From an uncultured Rikenellaceae bacterium (GTDB lineage: Bacteria > Bacteroidota > Bacteroidia > Bacteroidales > Rikenellaceae): 12,958 bases of DNA. Under the pieces are notes generated by a model. That model was not told the DNA's origin. It saw only the letters and a program-made list of their open reading frames with translations, and made no database searches. Positions 1-6,539 of the stretch are shown piece after piece (the first letter of the stretch is position 1; the number at the start of each line of letters is the position of its first letter). Position numbers and translations under genes: made by a program. The stretch spans positions 1 through 12,958 of the forward strand of contig CAJURV010000059.1 of NCBI GenBank assembly GCA_910588925.1, written 5' to 3'.

Positions 1-110
1 GTTTTTTAGACCTCAAAAATCGTCGATCGCGGTCGTGCGCCTCCGGAGCGTACTCCCCGTACGTGAGGATGGCTCACGAACGGGATCGGCGATTTTTGTG
101 GCTAAAAAGC
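1..110. repeat. Long imperfect inverted repeat with nested hairpins
   Basis: Bases 1-28 and 84-110 are imperfect reverse complements. The inner 15 bp (14-28 against 84-98) match except for one G:T-type position, and the outer 9 bp (1-9 against 102-110) match with one difference. Between the arms lie smaller hairpins: CGTAC/GTACG at 49-53 and 59-63, and CGTGAG/CTCACG at 62-67 and 73-78, which share two bases and so are alternatives. The palindrome CTCCGGAG is at 41-48. As RNA this would be a long stem closed by a branched head. It may be a dispersed repeat, a terminator of a gene to the left, or a small structured RNA; the sequence does not decide. The left arm touches the window edge, so the element may extend further. 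Confidence 0.6.
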
Positions 111-415
111 GACGGAAGCAGCCCCACGTTAACCGAACCTCGCGCACACAACCCGACAATTCATGCGTTCAGAGATCGCGTACTTCCCAAACTTCACGAA
201 AACTTCCTCCACGTACGACCCTAACCTATAAAATCCCTAACGCGTCCCCGAAGGGGATGCATCCACGCGAGCAATACAAAAACGCACCCAACAAAAACAA
301 ACGAGACTTAAGCAGAAACGCTAATAAATTTCCAACTACACTAAACACAACTGCAAAAGACAAGGCACAGAACGTTGCCTAACCACGACCAACCCAAACG
401 CCGCAAATCGTACTT

Positions 416-552
416 GCCCGAGCGAAGTGAGGGGCATAAATCCGAACAAGCAGATTCATACACGCCGTAAGGCGTACATGCACAGCAGAAAGCCCGAGCG
501 AAGCGAGGGCAATCAAACACAATTCCGCCGTTAAATCCCGAGGAACGAGGGA
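416..552. repeat. GAGCGAAGCGAG-type short repeats (three copies)
   Basis: Two near-identical units occur at 416-435 (GCCCGAGCGAAGTGAGGGGC) and 492-510 (GCCCGAGCGAAGCGAGGGC). A looser relative lies at 536-552 (TCCCGAGGAACGAGGGA). Each has complementary ends (GCCC/GGGC or TCCC/GGGA) around a mirror-symmetric core; GAGCGAAGCGAG reads the same backwards. They resemble REP-like intergenic repeats. No function is evident. Confidence 0.55.
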
Positions 553-681
553 TGAGCGGGCCGCACCTCGCGGTGGGCAGAAATCTCCCCCATCGGAGGC
601 CCGCGTAAGTTCCAGCAATCATAAAACCTTTCCGCTTAAATCATCGCCACGAATCAAAAGAGCGTCACGCGAAGCGCGGTC

Positions 682-736
682 CCCCGCAGGCTCCGTCCCT
701 CAGGACATACGTGAAATCCCTGCCCCGCAGGCTCCG
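682..736. repeat. Tandem CCCCGCAGGCTCCG repeat pair
   Basis: The 14-mer CCCCGCAGGCTCCG occurs exactly at 682-695 and 723-736, a 41-base period. Both copies are followed by a pyrimidine-rich run (TCCCT and CCCCC). The bases between the copies are unrelated to the repeat. This is another short intergenic repeat family, distinct from the GAGCGAAGCGAG type upstream. Confidence 0.55.
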
Positions 737-809
737 CCCCCTTTTAACACCGGACAAAATACGACAAGAAGCCCCCTTATCTCTCGTCATAATTTATAGG
801 TAATCGCTT

Positions 810-974
810 CTATCCCATCCGGGCAAGAAGTTCGACTAATGCGCATACCACAAAGCCAAAAGAGAATTATAGACTCGCAAACACCAAATACAGCATACCC
901 GCAAAAGCGTAATACTCCGACGAAAACAGCGACAAACAGCACATCAAAAACAAGAGCCGGTTAGCTAAACCCAT
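810..974 (-). pseudogene. Split small membrane-peptide ORF (35 aa, stop, 18 aa)
   Basis: On the minus strand an ATG at 974 opens 35 codons and ends at a TAA at 867-869. The peptide starts MGLANRLLFLMCCL, has SSEYYAFAGM in the middle and ends YLVFASL. Reading on in the same frame after the TAA gives 18 more residues, starting FSFGFVVCALVELL, before TAG at 810-812. The two parts together would make a 54-residue peptide with two hydrophobic segments, one at residues 5-18 and a second formed by sequence on both sides of the stop. That continuity suggests either a small membrane protein broken by a nonsense change or a genuine 35-aa peptide with chance hydrophobic sequence after it. It lies 41 nt downstream of the hexosaminidase gene on the same strand, so it could be cotranscribed. 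There is no clear ribosome-binding site or own promoter. I recognise no family with certainty. The opposite strand has a hydrophilic frame that looks like a shadow. Confidence 0.35.
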
Positions 975-1015
975 AGTAAAACAACCGACACATAAAGCCG
1001 ATCATAAATACTCTT

Positions 1016-3307
1016 TTAGTGCGACAGCTCCGTGCGACGTATGTCTATCGGTTTGTCAGTGCCGGGCGCTATATAATAGAATGTGGCATGACTCCATGTG
1101 TAAGGCCACCCGCCTACTATACGGTTGTTGACAACGAGTACGAATTTGTGACGTCCCGCTTCGAGAGCCATCGTCTTCTTATTGAGACCGTGGCGTATAG
1201 CGGTGACTCCGTCGTTGACTATAAGCGGTTTGCCATCTACGTACAACAGATATTGATCGGTGAATACGGTATAAACGCCATCGACCGGCACCTCGAAAAA
1301 GCCTTCGTAGACAGTGACACCCGGATTCTTGTAGTCGAGGCTTTCCACCCTGCCTTTCATGAAGCCGTCGACAATCTGCGGCTCGCTCCACTCGGCATCT
1401 TTCATGGCTACCGTGTCGATAAACAATCCGCGTGCAGTGCGCGAAACGACGCCCGGCTCGGTACCGGCATCCGAAGCAGGAGACAGTGCCTCGCGTACGA
1501 TATCTATCTCACGAACCCTACCTGTCTTACCGGAGGGCAACAGAGTGGCTATCTTAAGAGACGTATTATCGGTAAAACGCAAAGAATCCGTGTATATGTC
1601 GGAGTTTACGTCGGGCACGGTGCCGTCTACGGTATAAACCATCGGATAGTCGCGAGTATTACCAAAGCCGAGGGCGATACTGTCAACGAATACCATGCGG
1701 TCGGAGAGCGGACCCTCGGGCATAGGAACGTGATAACCTATACCGTGCCCGTCGAGGCGAACGAGCGCACCGTCTATGCGTCGAGAGAAGTCGGCGTAAT
1801 CCTTGCGCGATGCGGGGCTCCACGTTATCTCTGCCACGGCGAGTATGCGCGGATATATAAAGTATTCCGGAGCACCCGGCTCATACATGTATTCGGTCCA
1901 CACATTGGCCTGCGCGCCTATCACATGGCTCTCCTCCTCGGGCGTCAGCCCCTCGGGCATGGGGTCGAACGAATAGACCTTCTCCAACGGGAGATACCCC
2001 CCTATGGATACCGGCTCAACCTCGGGAGCGCCCTGATATTTGTCGATATACAACCACTCGCCGGGGGCCATTATAACGTCGTGCCCCGAACGGGCAGCCT
2101 CTACGCCACCCTCGGTTCCGCGCCACGACAGTATTGTGGCCGACGGGTCGATACCGCCCTCCAGTATCTCGTCCCAGCCTATTATCTGTTTGCCTAAAGA
2201 ATTAACATGTTTTTCTATACGGCGCACGAAATAGCTCTGTAACTCGGCCGGACTCCCCAACCCCTCGGACTTCATACGCGCCCGGCAATCGGGACACTCC
2301 ATCCAGCGGTCGCGCGGACACTCGTCGCCGCCTATGTGTATATATCTGCCAGGGAAAAGAGCGGCTATCTCTGTAAGAATATCCTCAAGGAATGCGAACG
2401 TCTCGTCTTTGCCTGCACAGAATATGTCCGGCTCCACGCCCCACACCAGACGATGGGTGAAAGGGCCTCCGGTACATGAATATTGCGGGTATGCCGAAAG
2501 CGCGGCCAGCGCATGACCGGGCAACTCTATCTCGGGAATCACCTCTATGAAACGTTCGCCGGCATAGGCCACCACCTCTTTTATCTGCTCCTGAGTGAAA
2601 TAACCCTCATGAACCGTTCCGTCCTGCTCGTGCCTTACCGAACCTATGCGCGTCAGCTCGGGATATTTTTTTATCTCCACAGCCCATAGCTGGTCGTCGG
2701 TAAGATGCCAGTGGAAACGGTTTATCTTGAACATCGCCAGCACGTCCAACTGTTTCTTGATGAAGTCGACGTCGTTGTAGTGACGGGTAACATCAAGCAT
2801 CATGCCGCGGTAGGCGAAACGGGGATAATCGCGAACGGTCACCGACGGCGCCGTCCACTCCATGCCGCCGACCCTCGCGGGAGACTCTATCTCGGCAGGC
2901 AACAGTTGCAGGAACGTCTGCATCCCGTAGAAAAGGCCCTGTGCGCTCTTGCCGGTAACCGTGACGGCTTCGGGCGACACTTCGAGCGTATAACCCTCCG
3001 GCGACGGCACGTCGAGCGTAGTATCCACCACCATGCGTATGACATCGGAAGCCGCCACGCCACGACCTAAAGCGTACCCCGTAGCGCGACTCATCTTGGC
3101 AGAAAAGTAGTCCGCGACGATATCGAGCGAACTGTCCGCCGATATGCGCGTAGATCTTTTAAGAGTGAAAGCCCCGGCATGACGCGTAAGCTCCACAGGC
3201 GTAGGAATTATGTTTATACCCTCGTTATAGGGCTTCTGCGATTGCCGGCCGCATCCGCAAACGAGTATCGCCGTCGCTAAAACGGCGAAGAGAGCAAGGT
3301 TTCTCAT
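1016..3307 (-). CDS. GH20 beta-N-acetylhexosaminidase, lipoprotein
   Basis: This is a glycoside hydrolase family 20 exo-beta-N-acetylhexosaminidase of 763 residues. It removes terminal GlcNAc or GalNAc from glycans such as host mucin or N-glycan chains, by substrate-assisted catalysis. The start at 3307 gives a short signal peptide with a lipobox (V-C-G-C, lipidated Cys19). No acidic surface-export signal follows the cysteine, so periplasmic anchoring is the simplest guess. An ATG further upstream at 3367 would lie upstream of the promoter and spoil the signal peptide. Order of parts: an N-terminal GH20b-like domain (about 30-150); a TIM barrel (about 160-510) with RGMMLDVTRHY, FHWHLTDDQLW and the catalytic pair D328-E329 in HIGGDE, plus GWDE; a chitobiase-C-like segment (about 535-610); and a PA14-like C-terminal beta domain (about 660-750). 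All expected catalytic motifs are present. It stands alone, with no SusC/SusD pair in view. The exact glycan target cannot be told. Confidence 0.93.
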   Translation of the reverse strand: MRNLALFAVLATAILVCGCGRQSQKPYNEGINIIPTPVELTRHAGAFTLKRSTRISADSSLDIVADYFSAKMSRATGYALGRGVAASDVIRMVVDTTLDVPSPEGYTLEVSPEAVTVTGKSAQGLFYGMQTFLQLLPAEIESPARVGGMEWTAPSVTVRDYPRFAYRGMMLDVTRHYNDVDFIKKQLDVLAMFKINRFHWHLTDDQLWAVEIKKYPELTRIGSVRHEQDGTVHEGYFTQEQIKEVVAYAGERFIEVIPEIELPGHALAALSAYPQYSCTGGPFTHRLVWGVEPDIFCAGKDETFAFLEDILTEIAALFPGRYIHIGGDECPRDRWMECPDCRARMKSEGLGSPAELQSYFVRRIEKHVNSLGKQIIGWDEILEGGIDPSATILSWRGTEGGVEAARSGHDVIMAPGEWLYIDKYQGAPEVEPVSIGGYLPLEKVYSFDPMPEGLTPEEESHVIGAQANVWTEYMYEPGAPEYFIYPRILAVAEITWSPASRKDYADFSRRIDGALVRLDGHGIGYHVPMPEGPLSDRMVFVDSIALGFGNTRDYPMVYTVDGTVPDVNSDIYTDSLRFTDNTSLKIATLLPSGKTGRVREIDIVREALSPASDAGTEPGVVSRTARGLFIDTVAMKDAEWSEPQIVDGFMKGRVESLDYKNPGVTVYEGFFEVPVDGVYTVFTDQYLLYVDGKPLIVNDGVTAIRHGLNKKTMALEAGRHKFVLVVNNRIVGGWPYTWSHATFYYIAPGTDKPIDIRRTELSH

Positions 3308-3331
3308 AGTGGTAGTTATATGTAGTATCTG

Positions 3332-3362
3332 CAAAAATATACAATAAACAAGTATCTGCAAC
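3332..3362 (-). promoter_or_regulatory. Bacteroidota-type promoter for the GH20 gene
   Basis: On the minus strand, TATTTTTG (3339-3332) matches the -7 consensus TAnnTTTG. GTTG (3362-3359) matches the -33 element TTTG in three of four bases, and the spacing is 19 bp. Transcription would begin near 3326, about 19 nt before the ATG at 3307. This supports that start over the ATG at 3367. Confidence 0.55.
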
Positions 3363-3387
3363 ACCAATCGACATTAATACGAATATT

Positions 3388-3419
3388 TTTGCTCCGTCAC
3401 GATAAACGAGTTATATTTG
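3388..3419 (+). promoter_or_regulatory. Bacteroidota-type promoter for nadE and the rnf operon
   Basis: TTTG at 3388-3391 and TATATTTG at 3412-3419 fit the Bacteroidota -33/-7 consensus exactly, with 20 bp between them. The start site would fall near 3426, about 14 nt before the nadE ATG at 3440. It stands back to back with the GH20 promoter without overlap. No other good promoter is visible before rnfB or rnfC, so it may drive the whole run to 10625. Confidence 0.65.
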
Positions 3420-3439
3420 TATATTAAAACCCGTGCATT

Positions 3440-5089
3440 ATGAAAATTGCCATTTGTCAGATAAACCCCACCGCAGGCGATGTGGCCGCCAATCGTGACA
3501 AGATCATAGACAGGCTTGCAGCCGCATCCGTTCAGGGAGCCGATCTCGTACTTTTCGGCGAGTTGGCCCTCTCGGGGGCGCCGCTTTTCGATTTGGTATC
3601 GCATCCCGACTTCACCGACCGTTGCATGTCGGCCTTGTCGGATATAGCCGATGCGGAGGGAGGCCGTGCCTGCATGTCGCTCATAGGCATGCCCACCGGC
3701 GACGGCGACGATGTGTTCGACTCGGTATGCGTGGTGGCCGGCGGAAAGATGGCCGACTGTTTCTCCAAAGCCATGCCGCTCAGCCGCGACGAGGCGGGAC
3801 GTTTTTCGGGAATGGACGCTCCCGGGTTCGACGCGCCGGACGACGGCATGCCGCAATATACGATAAAGACGGAACACGGCGACATATTGGTGGTTATTGG
3901 CGACGACATACAATTCATAGATACTCTCGATTGTTTCTCGTCGGAAGAGACATCGCCCGACCTTATCGTACACTTGGCGGCCAAACGTTTCGCTCACTCC
4001 ATAATAGAGGAGGATGCCGAGAACTACTCCGCCCTCGCCCGCACCCTTAAAACGCCCATCGTATCGTGCGGAATAGTTGGCGGAAGCGTCGATACCGTCT
4101 ACCACGGCGGCTCTATGGTGTTCGACAAGGATGGCACTATGTTGCTAAAAATGAAAAACTTCGTCGAAGACAGCGTCATAATCGACTTCGACAACAGACA
4201 CGGTTTCACCGGGCTTTTCAAACGCCCCCTGCCCGTAGACGGCAAGAGCGCCCGCACCCGTCATGCCTACAGGGCCATGGTTACGGCCACAAGGGACTAT
4301 TTCGCAAAAAGCGGATTCAAACGGGCCACCATAGGGCTGTCGGGAGGTATCGACTCCGCCGTGGTGGCCGCCATTGCCGTAGAGGCGTTAGGTCCGCAGT
4401 GCGTGCAGGGTGTCACTATGCCGTCGCGCTATTCGTCCGAGGGGTCGGTCAGCGACTCGCTGCAGTTAGCCGCTAATTTAGGTATAAAGTGCGAAAAGCT
4501 CCCTATAGAGGATGTCTTCTCCGCATCGCTCGACACTCTCGCGCCGTTGTTCGGAGACGCTCCGTTCTCGGTGGCCGAGGAGAATATGCAGTCGCGCATA
4601 AGAGGCATGTTGCTGATGGCCGTATCGAACAAATTCGACACCTTGGTGCTCAACACCACCAACAAGAGCGAAGCGGCAATGGGTTACGGCACCCTCTACG
4701 GCGACACCAACGGAGCGTTGTCCATATTGGGCGACCTCTATAAGACAGAGGTGTACGACGTGGCAGAATACATAAACCGCAACGGCGAAATAATCCCCAT
4801 GTCTATAATGGAGAAGGCGCCGTCGGCCGAACTGCGCGAGGGACAGAAAGACAGCGACTCGCTTCCCGCATACGACGTGCTCGACTCGGTGCTATATTGC
4901 CTTATAGAGGAGAACATGTCGGTGATGGATTGCGCGGCCGAATGCGACGTCCCGGTCGATACCGTGGTATGGATAGACAAGATGCTCAAAATAAACGAGT
5001 ACAAACGACATCAGTTGCCGCCGATAGTGTCGCTTTCGAGAATGACGCTGACACGCGACCGCTGCATGCCCTTGATAGTAAGATATTGA
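3440..5089 (+). CDS. nadE: NAD+ synthase with degenerate glutaminase domain
   Basis: This 549-residue NAD+ synthase makes NAD+ from deamido-NAD+, ATP and an amino donor, the last step of NAD biosynthesis in the cytosol. The N-terminal half (1 to about 255) has the nitrilase fold used by glutamine-dependent NadE, beginning MKIAICQINPTAGD. The C-terminal half (about 270-549) is the synthase: the ATP pyrophosphatase loop SGGIDSA at 301-307, TTNKSE at 406-411, GYGTLYGD at 415-422, and the late PSAELREGQKDSDSLP segment. All of these look intact. The glutaminase triad of the family is Glu-Lys-Cys. Glu41 (FGELALSG) and Lys110 (FSKAMPL) are present, but the usual I-C-E-D motif reads I-G-D-D, with Gly154 at the cysteine position. 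The usual A-S-P loop reads AAKRF (180-184). The enzyme therefore probably uses free ammonia or another nitrogen source. It is the first gene of the run and ends 4 nt before the rseC-like gene. Confidence 0.93.
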   Translation: MKIAICQINPTAGDVAANRDKIIDRLAAASVQGADLVLFGELALSGAPLFDLVSHPDFTDRCMSALSDIADAEGGRACMSLIGMPTGDGDDVFDSVCVVAGGKMADCFSKAMPLSRDEAGRFSGMDAPGFDAPDDGMPQYTIKTEHGDILVVIGDDIQFIDTLDCFSSEETSPDLIVHLAAKRFAHSIIEEDAENYSALARTLKTPIVSCGIVGGSVDTVYHGGSMVFDKDGTMLLKMKNFVEDSVIIDFDNRHGFTGLFKRPLPVDGKSARTRHAYRAMVTATRDYFAKSGFKRATIGLSGGIDSAVVAAIAVEALGPQCVQGVTMPSRYSSEGSVSDSLQLAANLGIKCEKLPIEDVFSASLDTLAPLFGDAPFSVAEENMQSRIRGMLLMAVSNKFDTLVLNTTNKSEAAMGYGTLYGDTNGALSILGDLYKTEVYDVAEYINRNGEIIPMSIMEKAPSAELREGQKDSDSLPAYDVLDSVLYCLIEENMSVMDCAAECDVPVDTVVWIDKMLKINEYKRHQLPPIVSLSRMTLTRDRCMPLIVRY

Positions 5090-5093
5090 TACA

Positions 5094-5516
5094 ATGGATG
5101 TAATAGAACACGAAGGTGTCGTCTCCTCGGTGAACGGAAGGGCTCTGAAAGTGGAGATAGTATCGAATTCGGCGTGTGCCGCCTGTCATGCGCGCGGACA
5201 GTGCCTGTCATCGCTCGACAGCGCGGTACGGGTGATGGATGTGACGGCCCCGGACGGAGAAAAATACGACGTGGGAGAGAGAGTACACCTATCCATAACC
5301 GGACGTTCCGGCATGCTGGCTGTTACGATGTGTTATATCGTTCCATTGGCATTATGTATCGTAACACTCGCGTTACTCGTAAGTTACGGAGTATCGGAGG
5401 GTGTTTCGGCGGCGATTTCTTTGGCTGTCGTAGCGGTATATATGCTTATTTTGTTTATCTTTAGGCGCTCGATAGCGCAAAAAGTCGATATTAAAATAAC
5501 TCATTATAAAGGATAA
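5094..5516 (+). CDS. rseC: RseC/MucC-family membrane protein of the Rnf operon
   Basis: This 140-residue protein resembles RseC/MucC, a family often found beside rnf genes and, in Escherichia coli, acting with Rnf in keeping SoxR reduced. The N-terminal part has a beta-rich stretch beginning MDVIEHEGVVSSVNG and a cysteine motif CAACHARGQC (Cys28, Cys31, Cys37), which could bind a metal or iron-sulfur cluster. Two membrane segments follow (about 73-96 and 101-124), then a basic tail. It begins 4 nt after nadE, and its stop codon directly abuts the rnfB start codon, so translational coupling is likely. In this organism it may help assembly, regulation or redox sensing of the Rnf complex. That role is inferred from context, and SoxR itself is not in view. 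Confidence 0.85.
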   Translation: MDVIEHEGVVSSVNGRALKVEIVSNSACAACHARGQCLSSLDSAVRVMDVTAPDGEKYDVGERVHLSITGRSGMLAVTMCYIVPLALCIVTLALLVSYGVSEGVSAAISLAVVAVYMLILFIFRRSIAQKVDIKITHYKG

Positions 5517-6437
5517 ATGAACGAAACGTTGATTTTTACTGTCCTGACACTATGCGTCTTAGGCATACTGTCGGCAGTCGCCCTCTATTTTGTGGCTAAA
5601 AAATTCCATGTTTGGGAAGATCCGCGTATCGACGACGTGGAGAAGATGTTGCCGGGTGCCAACTGCGGCGGTTGCGGCTTCCCCGGTTGCCGCGGTCTCG
5701 CCTCGGCGTTAGTCAAGGCAGACTCCATGGAGGGGTTGGCATGTCCCGTGGGAGGTGCCGCCACCATGAAAGCCATAGCCGAATATTTGGGCCGCGTGGC
5801 TGAGGAGAAAGAACCCGAAGTGGCGGTAGTGCGTTGCTCGGGCAGCTGTGACGTACGGCCCCGTACCAACAAATACGACGGGGTGAGCAGTTGTGCAGTG
5901 GCCGCATCGCTCTATGCGGGCGAAACGGGCTGTTTGTTCGGTTGCGTAGGTTTCGGCGACTGTGTTGCCGTATGCGCTTTCGGCGCCCTTTCGATGGACC
6001 CCGAGACAGGACTTCCCGTAGTGGACGACGAGAAGTGTACCGCCTGCGGCAAGTGTGTCAAGGCTTGTCCCAAAACTATTATAGAGTTACGCAAAAAGGG
6101 CCCCAAATCGCGCCGCGTATTCGTATCGTGCGTCAACAAAGACAAAGGCGCCATAACCCGCAAGGCTTGTACCGTTGGTTGCATAGGTTGCGGCAAGTGC
6201 GTCAAAACATGTCCGTTCGAGGCCATCACGTTGGAAAACAATCTGGCTTACATCGACTCTTACAAATGCCGCTTGTGCCGCAAGTGCGTCGTAGAATGCC
6301 CCACCGGTGCAATACACGAGGTCAATTTCCCGCCGCGTCCCGTCAAGACGGACGAACCCGCAGCCCCCAAGAGCTCACCCGAGCCCGTCAAAGCGAAGAG
6401 GTCACAGCCAGCTACGGAGAATGCGACGATGCAATAA
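5517..6437 (+). CDS. rnfB: Rnf complex subunit B, iron-sulfur electron carrier
   Basis: RnfB accepts electrons from ferredoxin and passes them through a chain of [4Fe-4S] clusters. The 306 residues start with one membrane segment (about 4-26), followed by the typical four-cysteine domain ANCGGCGFPGC with Cys50, 53, 58 and 76. Then come further cysteines (107, 111, 126) and four ferredoxin-type sets: 139/143/149/153, 174/177/180/184, 218/222/228/232 and 251/254/257/261. The first and third of these have C-x3-C-x5-C-x3-C spacing, also seen in clostridial RnfB. This is much richer in clusters than the short proteobacterial RnfB. The last 35 or so residues are a low-complexity Pro/Lys/Glu tail. 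The ATG follows the rseC stop codon with no gap. The gap to rnfC is 102 nt, the longest in the operon. Confidence 0.95.
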   Translation: MNETLIFTVLTLCVLGILSAVALYFVAKKFHVWEDPRIDDVEKMLPGANCGGCGFPGCRGLASALVKADSMEGLACPVGGAATMKAIAEYLGRVAEEKEPEVAVVRCSGSCDVRPRTNKYDGVSSCAVAASLYAGETGCLFGCVGFGDCVAVCAFGALSMDPETGLPVVDDEKCTACGKCVKACPKTIIELRKKGPKSRRVFVSCVNKDKGAITRKACTVGCIGCGKCVKTCPFEAITLENNLAYIDSYKCRLCRKCVVECPTGAIHEVNFPPRPVKTDEPAAPKSSPEPVKAKRSQPATENATMQ

Positions 6438-6452
6438 ATATTGAATTTCCCT

Positions 6453-6519
6453 TCGACCGTCTCCCGCCCGCAATAAGGACAAGTTCGTCCGCACCGGGCT
6501 TTACGAAAGAAACGGTCGA
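6453..6519 (+). promoter_or_regulatory. Nested inverted repeats between rnfB and rnfC
   Basis: Three nested complementary pairs fall in the only long gap of the operon: TCGACCGT (6453-6460) with ACGGTCGA (6512-6519), GCCCG (6466-6470) with CGGGC (6495-6499), and GGAC (6477-6480) with GTCC (6487-6490). In mRNA they would form one long interrupted stem-loop ending about 20 nt before the preferred rnfC start at 6540. No T-run follows, so a terminator is unlikely. A processing site or a structure setting the rnfB to rnfC ratio is possible. Confidence 0.4.
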
Positions 6520-6539
6520 TGAAAAATAAGCGATCAGAT

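Larger units (their letters stand above)
111..809. other. Gene-free stretch rich in short hairpins
   Basis: I see no convincing gene here. Open frames exist on both strands (35-382 +, 341-622 -), but they run straight through the hairpins, have erratic codon use and show no recognisable domain. The content is short GC-rich palindromes in an otherwise A-rich background. The strongest hairpin is at 242-260, an 8-bp stem including one G:T pair around the loop GAA. Another, at 462-475, is a 5-bp stem ACGCC/GGCGT closed by GTAA, a GNRA-type tetraloop. Others are listed separately. No Bacteroidota-type promoter stands out. Confidence 0.5.

Noticed and set aside
35..382. Open frame of 115 codons at the left end on the plus strand
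   Set aside because: It starts at a GTG inside the palindromic element and runs through the hairpins. It is very basic and low-complexity in its second half and has no recognisable domain. It is most likely a repeat-derived open frame.
341..622. Cysteine-rich minus-strand ORF of 93 codons
   Set aside because: Its sequence is dictated by the GAGCGAAGCGAG-type repeats read in reverse. There is no promoter, domain or typical codon use.
400..750. Regularly spaced short repeats suggesting a CRISPR array
   Set aside because: The units differ in sequence and spacing (76 and 44 nt for one type, 41 nt for another), occur only two or three times, and no cas gene is near.
962..976. Palindrome-like GGTTAGCTAAACC as a terminator of the GH20 gene
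   Set aside because: The stem is only 4-5 bp and no T-run follows on the minus strand. It would also overlap the start of the small ORF.
1019..2197. 392-codon ORF opposite the hexosaminidase gene
   Set aside because: The minus strand encodes a full GH20 enzyme with all catalytic motifs. The opposite frame has no domain and is a shadow of its codon bias.
3374..4105. 243-codon minus-strand ORF over the start of nadE
   Set aside because: It covers the nadE promoter and start and shows no family features. The nadE frame is unambiguous.
5939..5975. Apparent loss of one cysteine in an RnfB ferredoxin motif (CVGFGDC instead of C-x2-C-x2-C)
   Set aside because: The set can be read as C139-x3-C143-x5-C149-x3-C153, a spacing repeated at 218-232 and known from other RnfB proteins, so no ligand is clearly missing.
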